A stretch of 64,000 nt of DNA, from assembly GCA_943735955.1 (NCBI GenBank), contig OX030957.1:6441301-6505300 (forward strand), in the 5' to 3' direction. The notes beneath the pieces were generated by a model, which saw only the letters and a list, made by a program, of their open reading frames with translations, did no database searches and was not told where the DNA came from. The position numbers and the translations under genes were made by a program. The DNA is from Piscicola geometra. Lineage: Eukaryota > Annelida > Clitellata > Hirudinida > Piscicolidae. Positions 10,701 to 23,806 of this stretch are shown in pieces. Position 1 is the stretch's first letter, and each line of letters starts with the position of its first letter.

Positions 10701-13700
10701 TCAGTGGTGGTGTTGTTGTTTCAGTGGTGGTGTTGTTGTTTCAGTGGCGGTGTTGTTGTTTCAGTGGTGGTGTTGTTGTTTCAGTGGTGGTGTTGTTGTT
10801 TCAGTGGTGGTGTTGTTGTTTCAGTGGTGGTGTTGTTGTTTCAGCAGTGGTGTTGTTGTTTCAGTGGTGGTGTTGTTGTTTCAGTGGTGGTGTTTTTGTT
10901 TCAGTGGTGGTGTTGTTGTTTCAGTGGTGGTGTTGTTGTTTCAGTGGTGGTGTTGTTGTTTCAGTGGTGGTGTTGTTGTTTCAGTGGTGGTGTTGTTGTT
11001 TCAGTGGTGGTGTTGTTGTTTCAGTGGTGGTGTTGTTGTTTCAGTGGTGGTGTTGTTGTTTCAGTAATGGTGTTGTTGTTGTTTCAGTGGTGGTGTTGTT
11101 GTTTCAGCAGTGGTGTTGTTGTTTCAGTGGTGGTGTTGTTTCAGTGGTGGTGTTGTTGTTTTAGTGGTGGTGTTGTTGTTTCAGTGGTGTTGTTGTTTCA
11201 GTGGTGGTGTTGTTTTTGTAGTGGTGGTGTTGTTTTAGTGGTGGTGGTGTTGTTTTAGTGGTGGTGTTTTTGATGGTTTAGTTGTTATTAAATAACCACC
11301 TGACAACCACACAACAACCAAAAGCAATACACGGCAACAACCACAACCACAACATACTCTCAAAAAACCACAACACCCCCCCAAAAAAAAAACAACTACA
11401 CCCGGACACCCACACCACAGCGAGCACGAATACACACGTCGAAGTTAGCTGAGGCGGGCGAGATGGTGGCGATGATGGAGGTCTTCGTTCGACCACCGAG
11501 CGAGTCCTGCAACAGCCGCGTCAGTTTACTCTCCCTGTGTGCGTGTGTGTCAGTGTGTGTGTGTGTGTGTGTGCGTCTCAGTGTGTGTGTGTGTTTGTGT
11601 GTGTCTCAGTGTGTGGGTGTGTGTGTATTCATAGAAAAGTACTGATAATTAAATGCGCAAGGAATGTGGTCAGAGGGTGCTGTGTTGTGATAACACCACA
11701 TGGATACAAAAGAAATACCGCAAAAAAATGCAAAAAACCCGCCACACACACACACACGCACACACACACAAACACACGCACACACTCTCAAACACACACC
11801 TGTAAGGCACGTGCGGCTTGTGGTCAACCAGGGCGGCGATGACCCTCCCGAGGGTGAGGAGGGACTGGTTGATCTTGCCCGCCTCCTGCGCCCTCTTGTC
11901 TATCGCGCCTGACTTGCCGATGCACTCACTGCCCGCCAAGTCCACCTATTGGACGGGGAGGAGGGGGGGGGGGAGGGTGGGGTTGCAAGGGGGTCGTTAG
12001 AAGGGGGTTAGGCGGGTTGTTAACACCCTAAGCCTGGACTCAAGCACTTCTTTCGACACAGCCACCAATAACACCAACACACGACAAAGACAAGCAGTGG
12101 CAGCAGAAGAGACAGAAATGGAGTTCAACTAAAAGAAAAAAGCCACACACACACACACACACACACGCGCACACACACACCAAGTTGAATTTCCCGATCT
12201 TGACCAACTCTTCGCCTTCGACAGTGTTTTCTTTCGTGTGTATGGTGACCATGAAGAGGGTGTGAGAGCGACTGTGGTGGTGGTGGGGGTGGTGGTTGCA
12301 GTATTAGCCTTGGTGCTTATACTTTTTGTGGTAGTTGTATTCGTTGCATCATCACCGCATAACATCCATCTCGACATCACACACAACAACCAACACCACA
12401 ACAAAAAAAAACAAATACCATACACAACAACCACTACTACTAGCCCAAGCCCACCAAAAAACCCCAAAGCCATTCATCCAAACACACCCAAAGAACACGG
12501 CCCACCCAAAGCACGCGGCCCACCCAAAGCACCCGGCCCACCCAAAGCACGCGGCCCACCCAAAGCACTGGGCCCACCCAAAGCACGCGGCCCACCAAAA
12601 GCACGCGGCCCACCCAAAGCACCCAGCCCACCCAAAGCACGCGGCCCACCCAAAGCACGCGGCCCACCCAAAGCACGCGGCCCACCAAAAGCACCCGGCC
12701 CACCCAAAGCACGCGGCCCACCAAAAGCACGCGGCCCACCCAAAGCATCCGAGCCCACCCAAAGCACACGGCCCACCCAAAGCATCCGAGCCCACCCAAA
12801 GCACGCGGCCCACCTCGAGTGCGCGTTCATGTGCGTGGCGGCGGTCTGTCTCTTTGCGGCTCCCTGCTGCAGGATGCTGTACACCTCGTCCTTGTTCGCC
12901 ACCACGACGTCCTCGAGGTTCTGGATTATGCAGCTGCCTTGCTGTGGTGGAGTGTGTGTGTGTGTGTGGTGGAGTGTGGTAATGGTAGTGCTGGTGGTGA
13001 TTATGATGGAGTTATAATGATGATGATGATGTTTATGATGGGAATGATAATGATAATTAATTTATGACGATCATAATGTTATATTGATGATGATGATGAT
13101 GATGATGATGTAACACCTTAATACAGTTCCCTTTCTGCATGTGATCATGATGATGATGAAGTTATAATGATGATGATAGCGTTACAATGATGATGATGAC
13201 AGTCATGATAATGATGATGATGACAGTCATGATAATGATGATGATAATGAAAATGATGGTGATGATGATGATGACAATAATGGTCATGATGATGATGATG
13301 CTGCAGCACCTTCTTGACGTCATCGTAGATCTTGAGGCGGGGATTTTCCATGGAGTCGGAGGCGAGCAGGTCGATGAGTTCCTCGTTGTAGATCTCCAGG
13401 AAGGAAACACGCACCGTGTACTCGAGTCCCTTATGTGGCGTTGTTGTTGTGTGTGTGTGTGTGTGTGTGTTTGTGTATGGGTGTGTGGGGAAGATGGTGG
13501 TGAGGTGAAGTGAAATAGATAGTGAAGTGTTGATGGAGGAGGTGGTGATGGTTTAGTGGGACAGATAGGGAAATTGGTGTTAAAGCATTTGATTAGATAA
13601 TGAAGTGATGGATAAAGAGAAGATGAATAAAAGAATGATGGATGAATGAGTGATGGAGTAGGGATGAAGGAAGAAAGGAAGAAAAAAATGAAGGAAGAAA

Positions 13701-14909
13701 GGAATGAAGGAAGAAAGGAATGAAGGAAGGTAGTAACATTTTTGTTGAGGCGGTGGAAGAGTTGGTTCATGGCGCGAGGGATGATGCCAGAGAGGGGATC
13801 GTCCTCCCACGAGACGTTGTCATCCACTGATGTTTGTTTGGAATTTGTATATATATTTATTCATAAGTGTACATGTATATACATGATTGTATATTTGTTT
13901 TCGTCTTCATTGCAAACAAACATGAAGAAATTAAATAACACATTTGATTAGAGTCAGTATACTTTAAGCTAAGGCTACAAATGATTAAATAGGTGAGTTG
14001 AGTTACTAACCACTTCTCTCTCCCTCCATTGTGAAGGTTTTGCCCGTGCCAGTCTGTCCATAGCTGGGTGGTGGTGTTGAGGTTGTGGTGGGTGGTGTGA
14101 AGAAGTTTAAGGTTAGGGTGGTGTGGAAGAGCCGTGCATTGAATTGTGGGGAAGTATTATCCATTAGTTTTCAAAGCTTGATAGAAACATATTGATGTAT
14201 ATGCAAGTAGAGTAATTGTTTAGAAGAGTGCAGTAGCAGACGCAAAGATGGTGCAGTTGTAGCCGAGGAGCACTTCGTTGAGGATTGGAACAACCACATT
14301 CTTGTACACCTCGATCTGTGTCGACTGCGGTGAGAACACCTGCAGAAAAGAGTGGTGATGTAGTGTTAGGATGACTGATTGTAGCAGTTTTCAAAGCTGT
14401 GTTTCTACCTTATTTTTAGATGTTTGATCATTAAATTAAATTCATGAGCAACATTGGTATTAATTGCGGATCAAATGCATGCATGGTTCTCAATTAGGAG
14501 ACCTTGTCGAAGGTGTAACTCTTGGTGCTTGCAGTGGCTATAGGCTTGCTTCGCACTGTTATTTCCTTCCTGTCTGTGTTGACATTCACCAAACTTAATG
14601 ATCCATTCTTCTTCTCACTGCTATTCAATGGTCTGTAGAGAAGAGAAATTTTTTGTAATGATTGAACATGAATGAATCTTATATGACTGTTTCTTAATTA
14701 TTATATTTTCAACGATTTTAAAATATTTATTAATAATATAAAAAATAATTAACAAAAATATGATTCCATAAAATTAATGTAAAACAATTTTTTATGAATA
14801 AATAAAATAATTATCAATTATTATAGTTGAGAAGTTAAATTCATTACACTAACCGACAGCGAACGACCACTTGAATATTTTGATTTTTTTCCTTTTTACT
14901 TACTTCCAT
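3261..14909 (-). CDS. KIF11: Kinesin-5 (KIF11/Eg5/BimC), 26 exons, 1022 aa
   Basis: Plus-end-directed tetrameric mitotic kinesin that slides antiparallel spindle microtubules. Exons: 14854-14909, 14503-14632, 14242-14339, 14014-14063, 13738-13826, 13310-13429, 12814-12941, 12181-12271, 11800-11945, 11438-11534, 9909-10004, 9618-9706, 7905-7992, 7525-7596, 7044-7179, 6642-6760, 6400-6456, 5989-6114, 5599-5715, 5438-5488, 5151-5317, 4763-4946, 4488-4577, 4095-4317, 3518-3852, 3261-3374; all phases agree. Motor: QVVVRCR near residue 12, P-loop GQTGTGKT (about 97-104), switch I NAHSSRSH (220-227), switch II DLAGSE (256-261), then the kinesin-5 neck and a long coiled coil. The BimC box TGKTPRRR is at 873-880, Thr876 being the expected Cdk1 site. 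Human Eg5 has 1056 residues. The ATG at 14909 precedes [14 protein letters not shown] as in orthologues. Odd points: Met/Lys/Glu-rich (METM) and seven-Asp tracts in the stalk and tail; introns are mostly satellite DNA. Confidence 0.97.
3375..3445. repeat. (CA)n on sense strand, KIF11 last intron
   Basis: GT repeat on the + strand, so CA on the KIF11 sense strand. It runs directly into the acceptor of the last exon (CACACAG at 3375), replacing a pyrimidine tract. Confidence 0.9.
4578..4620. repeat. (CA)n on sense strand, KIF11 intron 22
   Basis: About 18 CA dinucleotides on the KIF11 sense strand, ending six bases before the exon at 4577 in CACGACAG. Confidence 0.88.
6762..6907. repeat. CA-rich 3' arm of KIF11 intron 15
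   Basis: Sense-strand units of the type ACACAGCAACAAACAAGCAA ending in a CA run at the acceptor (6761-6762). It pairs by sequence with the GU-rich start of the same intron (about 6985-7043). Confidence 0.85.
7180..7325. repeat. CA/CCCA-rich 3' arm of KIF11 intron 14
   Basis: Sense-strand CACACACCCACA repeats running into the acceptor at 7180. Confidence 0.85.
7993..8895. repeat. CACCACCTCACCACAACA-type satellite, KIF11 intron 12
   Basis: About 0.9 kb of degenerate CAC/CAA/CCT units (sense strand) that ends at the acceptor of exon 13 (7992). No gene; the long proline/threonine/histidine frames are repeat artefacts. Confidence 0.9.
9056..9610. repeat. 15-bp minisatellite GATGACGACAATGGT
   Basis: About 37 near-perfect 15-bp units with a few point variants (GTTGAC, AACGAC, GACGATAAT) at the 5' end of KIF11 intron 12, starting 7 bp from the donor at 9617. 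As 15 is a multiple of three, several frames stay open (e.g. Asp-Asp-Asn-Gly-Asp), but none is a gene. Confidence 0.97.
9710..9811. repeat. (CA)n on sense strand, KIF11 intron 11
   Basis: Imperfect CA tract on the sense strand, ending at the CAAAG acceptor of exon 12 (9706). Confidence 0.88.
10010..11260. repeat. 20-bp minisatellite in KIF11 intron 10
   Basis: About 60 copies of a 20-bp unit (TGTTGTTGTTTCAGTGGTGG on the + strand), almost identical, with recurrent GGCGG and CAGTGG variants and degenerate units at the 11.1-11.26 kb end. It lies immediately upstream of exon 11 (sense strand), giving the acceptor ACAACACCGCAG. Long frames (WWCCCFSGG) on the + strand are artefacts. Confidence 0.97.
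11536..11632. repeat. CA-rich 3' arm of KIF11 intron 9
   Basis: Sense-strand CACACACTGAGACACACA repeats ending in the acceptor CACACAG of exon 10 (11534). Confidence 0.88.
11743..11799. repeat. (GT)n 5' arm of KIF11 intron 9
   Basis: GT repeat on the sense strand that begins at the donor itself (GTGTGTGTTTGAG). It is complementary to the CA arm at the other end of this 265-bp intron. Confidence 0.88.
12143..12180. repeat. (GT)n at the donor of KIF11 intron 8
   Basis: GT repeat on the sense strand starting at the donor after exon 8. The other end of this intron is C-rich, not CA. Confidence 0.85.
12488..12813. repeat. 18-bp GC-rich minisatellite at the donor of KIF11 intron 7
   Basis: About 18 copies of GGGTGGGCCGCGTGCTTT (sense strand). 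The first copy contains the donor itself (AG|GTGGGCC at 12813). The opposite end of the intron is CCACC-rich. Frames across it (Gly-Trp-Ala-Cys-Phe) are artefacts. Confidence 0.95.
13014..13306. repeat. Scattered (ATG)n tracts, KIF11 intron 6
   Basis: Short ATGATG runs on the + strand, separated by unique sequence, filling most of intron 6. Confidence 0.8.
13660..13737. repeat. GGAAGAAAGGAATGAA tract
   Basis: Purine-rich short tandem repeat on the + strand (pyrimidine-rich on the sense strand) just inside the donor of KIF11 intron 5. Confidence 0.8.
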
Positions 14910-15499
14910 CACTTCTTTGAATTCGATTTGACTACAATAAATAATAGAAAAACGATTGTAATTAGAGATCCTATTTATTTGAAAGGAACAAATTAAAATT
15001 TGATTTGAACTATGGCGCTCGATATATTCCTAATTGTATAGCGCCTAATTAAAAATATAAAAAGTAAAAAGATAGTAACAAACCATCTTCAAAATCCAGA
15101 ATCATTATAACTCAAATTTTTTTTATTAATCAGCAAATTATAAAACAATTCTAAAAACTCTTTTAGACATCCACAATATCACCAAAATTACATTTATCCA
15201 TCTGGAAAAATTTGTGAGAAATACAATTCTAAAAATATAAATTTTTAATTAAAAAAAGAAAGCTTTATTCAGTAGTATAGTTTTTTATATATACTACTAT
15301 CAGACCTGGAAGGAAAGACACAGGGCACTACTGGCCAAGCGAGCCAAAAACTGTCAGTGTGCGCACACACAGACTAAAACATGCATGAAAATTCAAACTG
15401 ACAAACTTTAATTCTTAAAACTATCAATAAACAACAAATCAAATGATAAAAATATAAATGCATGAAAAGTAGGGCAATGAAGTTGTTCTCAGTTGTTGC
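14910..15499. other. Spacer between KIF11 start and GTF2E2 end
   Basis: 590 bp of AT-rich DNA holding the presumed KIF11 promoter and the GTF2E2 3' flank. I see no clear TATA or CAAT arrangement and no coding exon. Confidence 0.5.
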
Positions 15500-18994
<3,495 letters not shown>

Positions 18995-20827
18995 TTTTAC
19001 AAAATTGAATTGTTAATGACAATAAAAAAACAAATAACAGACAATAATTTTTGTAAAAATAATAATTCAAGTACGATAAAAAATTAAAAACTAGAAGTTA
19101 GATTTTTTAACTTTTTAAATAGGTTTTAAACTTTAAAACCTCTAAAATTTAAAGAAAAGTTAAGTAAAGAGTTATGACTAGAATCTATTTTTCTTTTCAC
19201 AGCTAAGCGAAAAATAATATTTTTACAATTTAAGATTTAATTAATGTATTTATAATTTTGATTTTCATATAATTCCGATAATAATTTAAAAAAATTTATC
19301 TAAAAAAGTTTAAAAATTGTTTTTTTCAAAATTAATTAGACCTATTATTCTTTTCAAAATTGAAAAAAAATTTGATTAAGCAAAATTATATTCATTAAAC
19401 TTTTGAATGGACTGAAACTAAGGTTTTACTTTTGTAATGGATTAGTTTCCATATGATTTATTTCGATGATGATTCAGACGAGACCTGGGTTCTGTTGCAC
19501 AAACTAGGACCCAAAACTTGAAGTCGTGGTTTGCGGACTGACCTAAAAAACTTGAATTATATGGTTTCTCGGTCGATGCTGCAGGCTAAAATGCAAGAAG
19601 TTATGATTTCCCTAAATTTCCCAAAATGTTATCAAATGGTTTCGCATCCACAGTTAATATTTCAAAACCTTTTTAAAACTATTAGTATTCCAACTAAAAT
19701 ATTATTAGGCAGAAGTAGTCAGAAATAGATCCAGGGAGAAAAAATGTCATGGGGGTTGAGTTTATTAACTAAAAGCTTTCGTCTAATTTCATTGTATATA
19801 ATAATTTGAAAAACTATCAAAAACACGCCTAGTAACACAAGCAATGATAATTTTTCTTTAAAAAATGTCAAAAACATATATGATCATGAAAAGAACTTTA
19901 GTGTTCTGGTGGAACAAATCCAAAGGCTTATAGATTTAAGAAAGCTTTTAACATTAAAATTTTATTATGAGGTTCAAGAATGAATTTAATTTAGTAAAAT
20001 GTTTCCTGATTTTAGAATGGTTTGATTTGGTACTACAACGACGAATATTATAGCGTGGCGTTAACCCGGACGAGCTTCAAGTAATTAAAAATAAAATATT
20101 ATATTAATTTTGTTATACTTGGATTTCAATTATAAGCATCTAATTTAATGAAAATGTAGCTTTGAATGCTCCAAAAATGTCTAACTATTGAATTTGTTAT
20201 TTCAAAATCCGGGTTTTTTCCACCCCAGGTTCTAGTATAAAGCAAAACAGCGTAACAAAGCTTAAAATCTTTAAAAAATTAAGTTCGATCTTTCACTCAT
20301 TCACAAATTTAAGTATTATAAATTAATTTATTTTAATAACTAGGGATAGCAACTGTTTCCGAGTTTGGATAACCGAAAAATCGTTTTGTTTGCGTTTTAG
20401 GATAAGCCGCCATATTATCTTCAAATTCGCTATGCCTGTTTTATCAGGTTTTATTCTTATAATTTACTTTATATCGAAATTCAGTTTATTTATTTATATT
20501 TATATATGAATATATATAAAATAAGTTTTCTTGGAAAATTTCGTCAAGACTTTTTTTCACTCGATAACATTTTGTAAAATTAAAACTAAAGCAATAAAGA
20601 ATTTAATATAGTTCAAATTTAATCGATCTTTAATGCATTTTTTTACATTTAAACTTTATATATATGTATATATATGTTTTTTAAAAATTCAGGTACACGA
20701 GTCCAAAATAATTCCCGAAAACTCGATCGTTAATCTAGTACCCGTGTCTTCGTTGCCATCTCTATTAAAATAACAATTAAATTTTAATAACAATCCATTC
20801 AAAACTTTCGTTATTCTAAAAAATATT
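18995..20827. other. Spacer, no gene seen
   Basis: 1.8 kb of AT-rich DNA upstream of GTF2E2 and downstream of the PAN-fibrinogen gene. Only a dispersed repeat (20040-20081) stands out. Confidence 0.6.
20040..20081 (+). repeat. Dispersed 42-bp repeat, copy A
   Basis: Contains ACGAATATTATAGCGTGG followed by CGTTAACCCGGACGAGCTTC. Near-identical copy on the opposite strand at 31896-31938; diverged copy at 45862-45905. Confidence 0.75.
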
Positions 20828-20833
20828 TTTATT
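20828..20833 (-). other. Polyadenylation signal (PAN-fibrinogen gene)
   Basis: AATAAA on the minus strand 36 bp after the stop codon at 20869-20871. Confidence 0.6.
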
Positions 20834-20868
20834 TCTATTATCTATTCATCGTTATTCACTAAAACTTC

Positions 20869-23806
20869 TTAGACGACTTTCATCATCATCCTGGAGGAAA
20901 TAACCACATGTCCATCAGGCATGAAGTACCACAGTGAAATGTCTGCATTCAGATGAAGACTAACGGCGCTATCAATCCACCAACCTGCAAATGGGATGGT
21001 GAAGAATGATGGAAATGTATGGTAAAATCAGACCCGCAGCAAGATATGTTTTTGTAAATAAAACCCGCCTGAAACAACTCTCAAAGAACTTTTTAATTGC
21101 TATTCGAAAAAAGCAAAAAATATTTTTTTACCTTTTTAAAAACTCTAAAAAATTTTTTTTAAAGTTCTACAAACCTCCAGTCCACGTGTAGTATTCATAT
21201 CCAGGCTTGAACTGATCTCTAGTATGGAACCTTACTCCCAGATGTTTGTATGGAAGATGTTTTGATCTGAATGCATCCCCAGCATCCCCGTAGTAATTCC
21301 CCAAGTCTATGGGATATCCATCGGCTGCTGATCCAATTTTGAAGTTATCGTACTCGGCTGAATACCACAGAGTAGAAGCGGATTGCAGTTCGACTCTGTT
21401 GTGTGTTTTTTAAAAAATAATTTATTTTTTCTGATGAATTCGTTTTTATTTATGTATTCATCTGGGTCGGGTGTTATCTTAATCGTTTTCTTTAAAAATG
21501 AAATTTTTTAAACATTTGTTGCGAGTAGTTTTAGTAATCCCGAACTTAGTATCATTAACGTGTGATGGTTAAGTTGAGATGATAATGAGGGTAATGATGG
21601 TGTTGTTGATGGCGGATCATGAAAGAAATGAGGAAATAATGGTTATGATGGTGGTTACCTGAGTCGGCAGTTGTTGGCATTAGTAAAATTGTTCAGCTGC
21701 GACAAACCCACCCAATAGGCCTTATCTATGTTAGGATGTGTGTGAGTGAAAATTAATTATTTTAAATTATTTCCTGTCACCTAAATTTTAGCTCAAAAAA
21801 CTGTTATTATGACCCCCAAAAATTGTTGAATACACATTTATCAGGTATAATCCTCTAGTAAAAATTGAATTCCTATAAGTCGTTGCCGAGAATGCAAAAA
21901 AAGTAATTTAAAAATCTTTGACACCATTTTTTTAGGATCTGTTTCACATTTCCGCTACAAAGATTTACGTTGAACTCGGTAATTGTAAACATAAACAAAA
22001 ACAGCTGATGACACTTCTTATTTATTTCGCAGGCGTAATTTCAAATAGTATGCCGAAATTTCAATAAAAAATTGTCGCTTTTTGTAATTGTTAAAGACCA
22101 AAAAAAGCTGATTCAAACAATTAAATTAAAAGTGCCATCAGCTGTTGTTGCTTATGTTTACAATTACCGAGTTCAACGAAAACCTTTGCTTGTGGCGGAA
22201 ATGTAAAAAAGATCCTTTTTATTTAACTTCCTTGAATAAAAATATAATTAAATGTTATTTGTTCTTTGTTTTAAATTATTTTTTTAATTGACGGGTCGAT
22301 GTTCTGTGGTCGGCAACGACTAATAAAAAACCCAAAAAACCTTGCACAGAACATATTTCCAAGCAAGCCCAGATCACCATTTAAAAGTCTAAACATCCGT
22401 AACCCCTTCTAACCATTTATCCAAAATCCACTTTCGTAAGAGGCAAAGAGATAATTGAAACTTGTTAAGGAGGTCTTGGCTTGGATGACTATCCATCCGT
22501 TGTTCACTATGAGAGGGTGGCTGGCAAGGCTTGGGATGAATTCATCGGTGTCAATCGATATGAAGGCTGGAGGATGGAATAAAAATGAAAACGTGAATGA
22601 TTAATGATTAATAATAATCATAAATGTCGTTTTTTTATAGCGCCGGGCACGCAATTGAAGCGCTCTGAAGATTAAGATAACTATATAAAAATAAAGAATT
22701 GCATGGAAAAGAAAACAAATTATTTGGAGAGAAAAAACATTAACAATCGGGTTTGCGGCACGAGGCCATGGTCCACTTGTGAGTGATGCATTGAGAGTTG
22801 CATTCCCCCCCTTCCAGGTTTGAGCACTTGTAGTAGAGCTTGCCCCCATAAGTGAAGGGAATTGCACAGTCTACTCTAGAATCGGCTCCTTGGACAAATG
22901 TGAATAGTTGGATTGAAAGTGAGATTGTGGGATGCTTTTAGAGAAGTGTCTGAGTAATAGACTAATAAAAAATTAAAGTTACTTCAAAAATATGTATGTT
23001 TTTAAATTAGAAATAAAATAAAACTGCCTTCAATGGATGAGTCACATTGTCTCTGCGTAAAAAAAATTCATAAGAATTACTGAAATATTTTTTTGAGCTT
23101 TTAAAATAAATTTTTACCGTTTTTTTTTGCTTTTAGCAACACAGAAAAACTATTGGTTAAGCTAGCAAGTCATCGTCAGGTCTTTCCGTCAACCTCTTTT
23201 TTTTCTCTATCGTTATAGCAATACTTCGAACAAAATTCATATCTCTTAAATATCTCAAAACCGAAACTCACAATGTAGGTAACACAGCCAACGCTATATG
23301 GTCCCCAAGTAGGTAGATTAGGAGAAATGCGACACAAATTCATTTTGAAGGAGTAACTGCGGCAAGTGAGTCGGTCACGGCACATAGAACTGCACTCCAG
23401 CAGAGAGCGGACCTTCCTGTGCACTGTGTTTTGCTGGTCGTATGTGCACCTAGGTATGCCATTTAAGTCTCGGTAGAGAGAACTCTGTGGTAAAGAAAAG
23501 GGGGCAGAATTTGCGTTAATACATTTATAAGTGGTTTAAATGAAAAAGTTTTAGAGTGAAAGAATACTTTTGGAAAATAATAGTTTTTGATAATGTATTT
23601 TAAATTAGTTTTGTTAGTTCTTGTTTTTTCAAATGTAAAAATCTATTTTGTAAATCCTTTTGCGATTTCGATGTTAAAATTTCTCAAATGATTAATAATT
23701 CAAAGTAAATTTCAATATAATGAATAAAAAGACCTACCACGTGATCAGAAGAGACATTGCTATGAAAAAAGACCACTAGAACGAGCAATGATTCTTTCGA
23801 TAGCAT
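20869..23806 (-). CDS. Secreted PAN/apple - FN2-like - fibrinogen-related protein, 330 aa
   Basis: Extracellular protein of unknown role, probably lectin-like. Exons: 23738-23806, 23272-23484, 23025-23052, 22745-22888, 22432-22566, 21659-21725, 21175-21395, 20869-20984; all phases fit. Signal peptide residues 1-20 (SLLVLVVFFHSNVSS). PAN/apple module about 36-94 with Cys spacing typical of apple domains (LLECSSMCRDRLTC, then SYSFKMNLC, SVGC). Then a Cys-rich module with CAIPFTYGGKLYYKC, resembling fibronectin type II. From about 165 a fibrinogen C-terminal-like domain: NNGWIVIQ, YWVGLSQLN, RVELQSAS, AEYDNFKIG, GDAGDAF, then GGWWID. The fibrinogen-domain Ca site and the late CH.SNLNG disulfide region are missing, so the last third is atypical. 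The 28-bp exon 3 was found by phase and is the least certain. The domain names rest on motifs I recognise. Confidence 0.85.
21935..22215. mobile_element. Foldback MITE with 6-bp target duplication
   Basis: 281-bp palindromic element. The left arm (21935-22017) and the inverted right arm (22130-22215) match over about 80 bp, including TTGAACTCGGTAATTGTAAA and CAGCTGATG. It is flanked by TTTTTA on both sides (21929-21934 and 22216-22221). No coding capacity. It sits in intron 5 of the PAN-fibrinogen gene. Confidence 0.85.
22606..22665 (-). mobile_element. SINE 3' tail fragment
   Basis: Minus strand: GAGCGCTTCAATTGCG, then GGCGCTATAAAAAAACG, then ATTATTATTAATCATT. Same layout as the fragments at 16139 and 46528. 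Confidence 0.5.

Noticed and set aside
9991..11258. Long Cys/Trp/Phe-rich open frames on the plus strand
   Set aside because: Readings of a 20-bp satellite in three frames; no ORF outside the array and antisense to KIF11.
12238..13017. Pro-Pro-Lys-Ala/Gly-Trp-Ala repeat frames (collagen- or silk-like look)
   Set aside because: 18-bp intronic minisatellite; the start and end run into KIF11 exons on the other strand.
19431..20030. Possible degenerate gene fragment in the spacer
   Set aside because: No frame longer than about 65 codons, no similarity I recognise, no splice-consistent chain.
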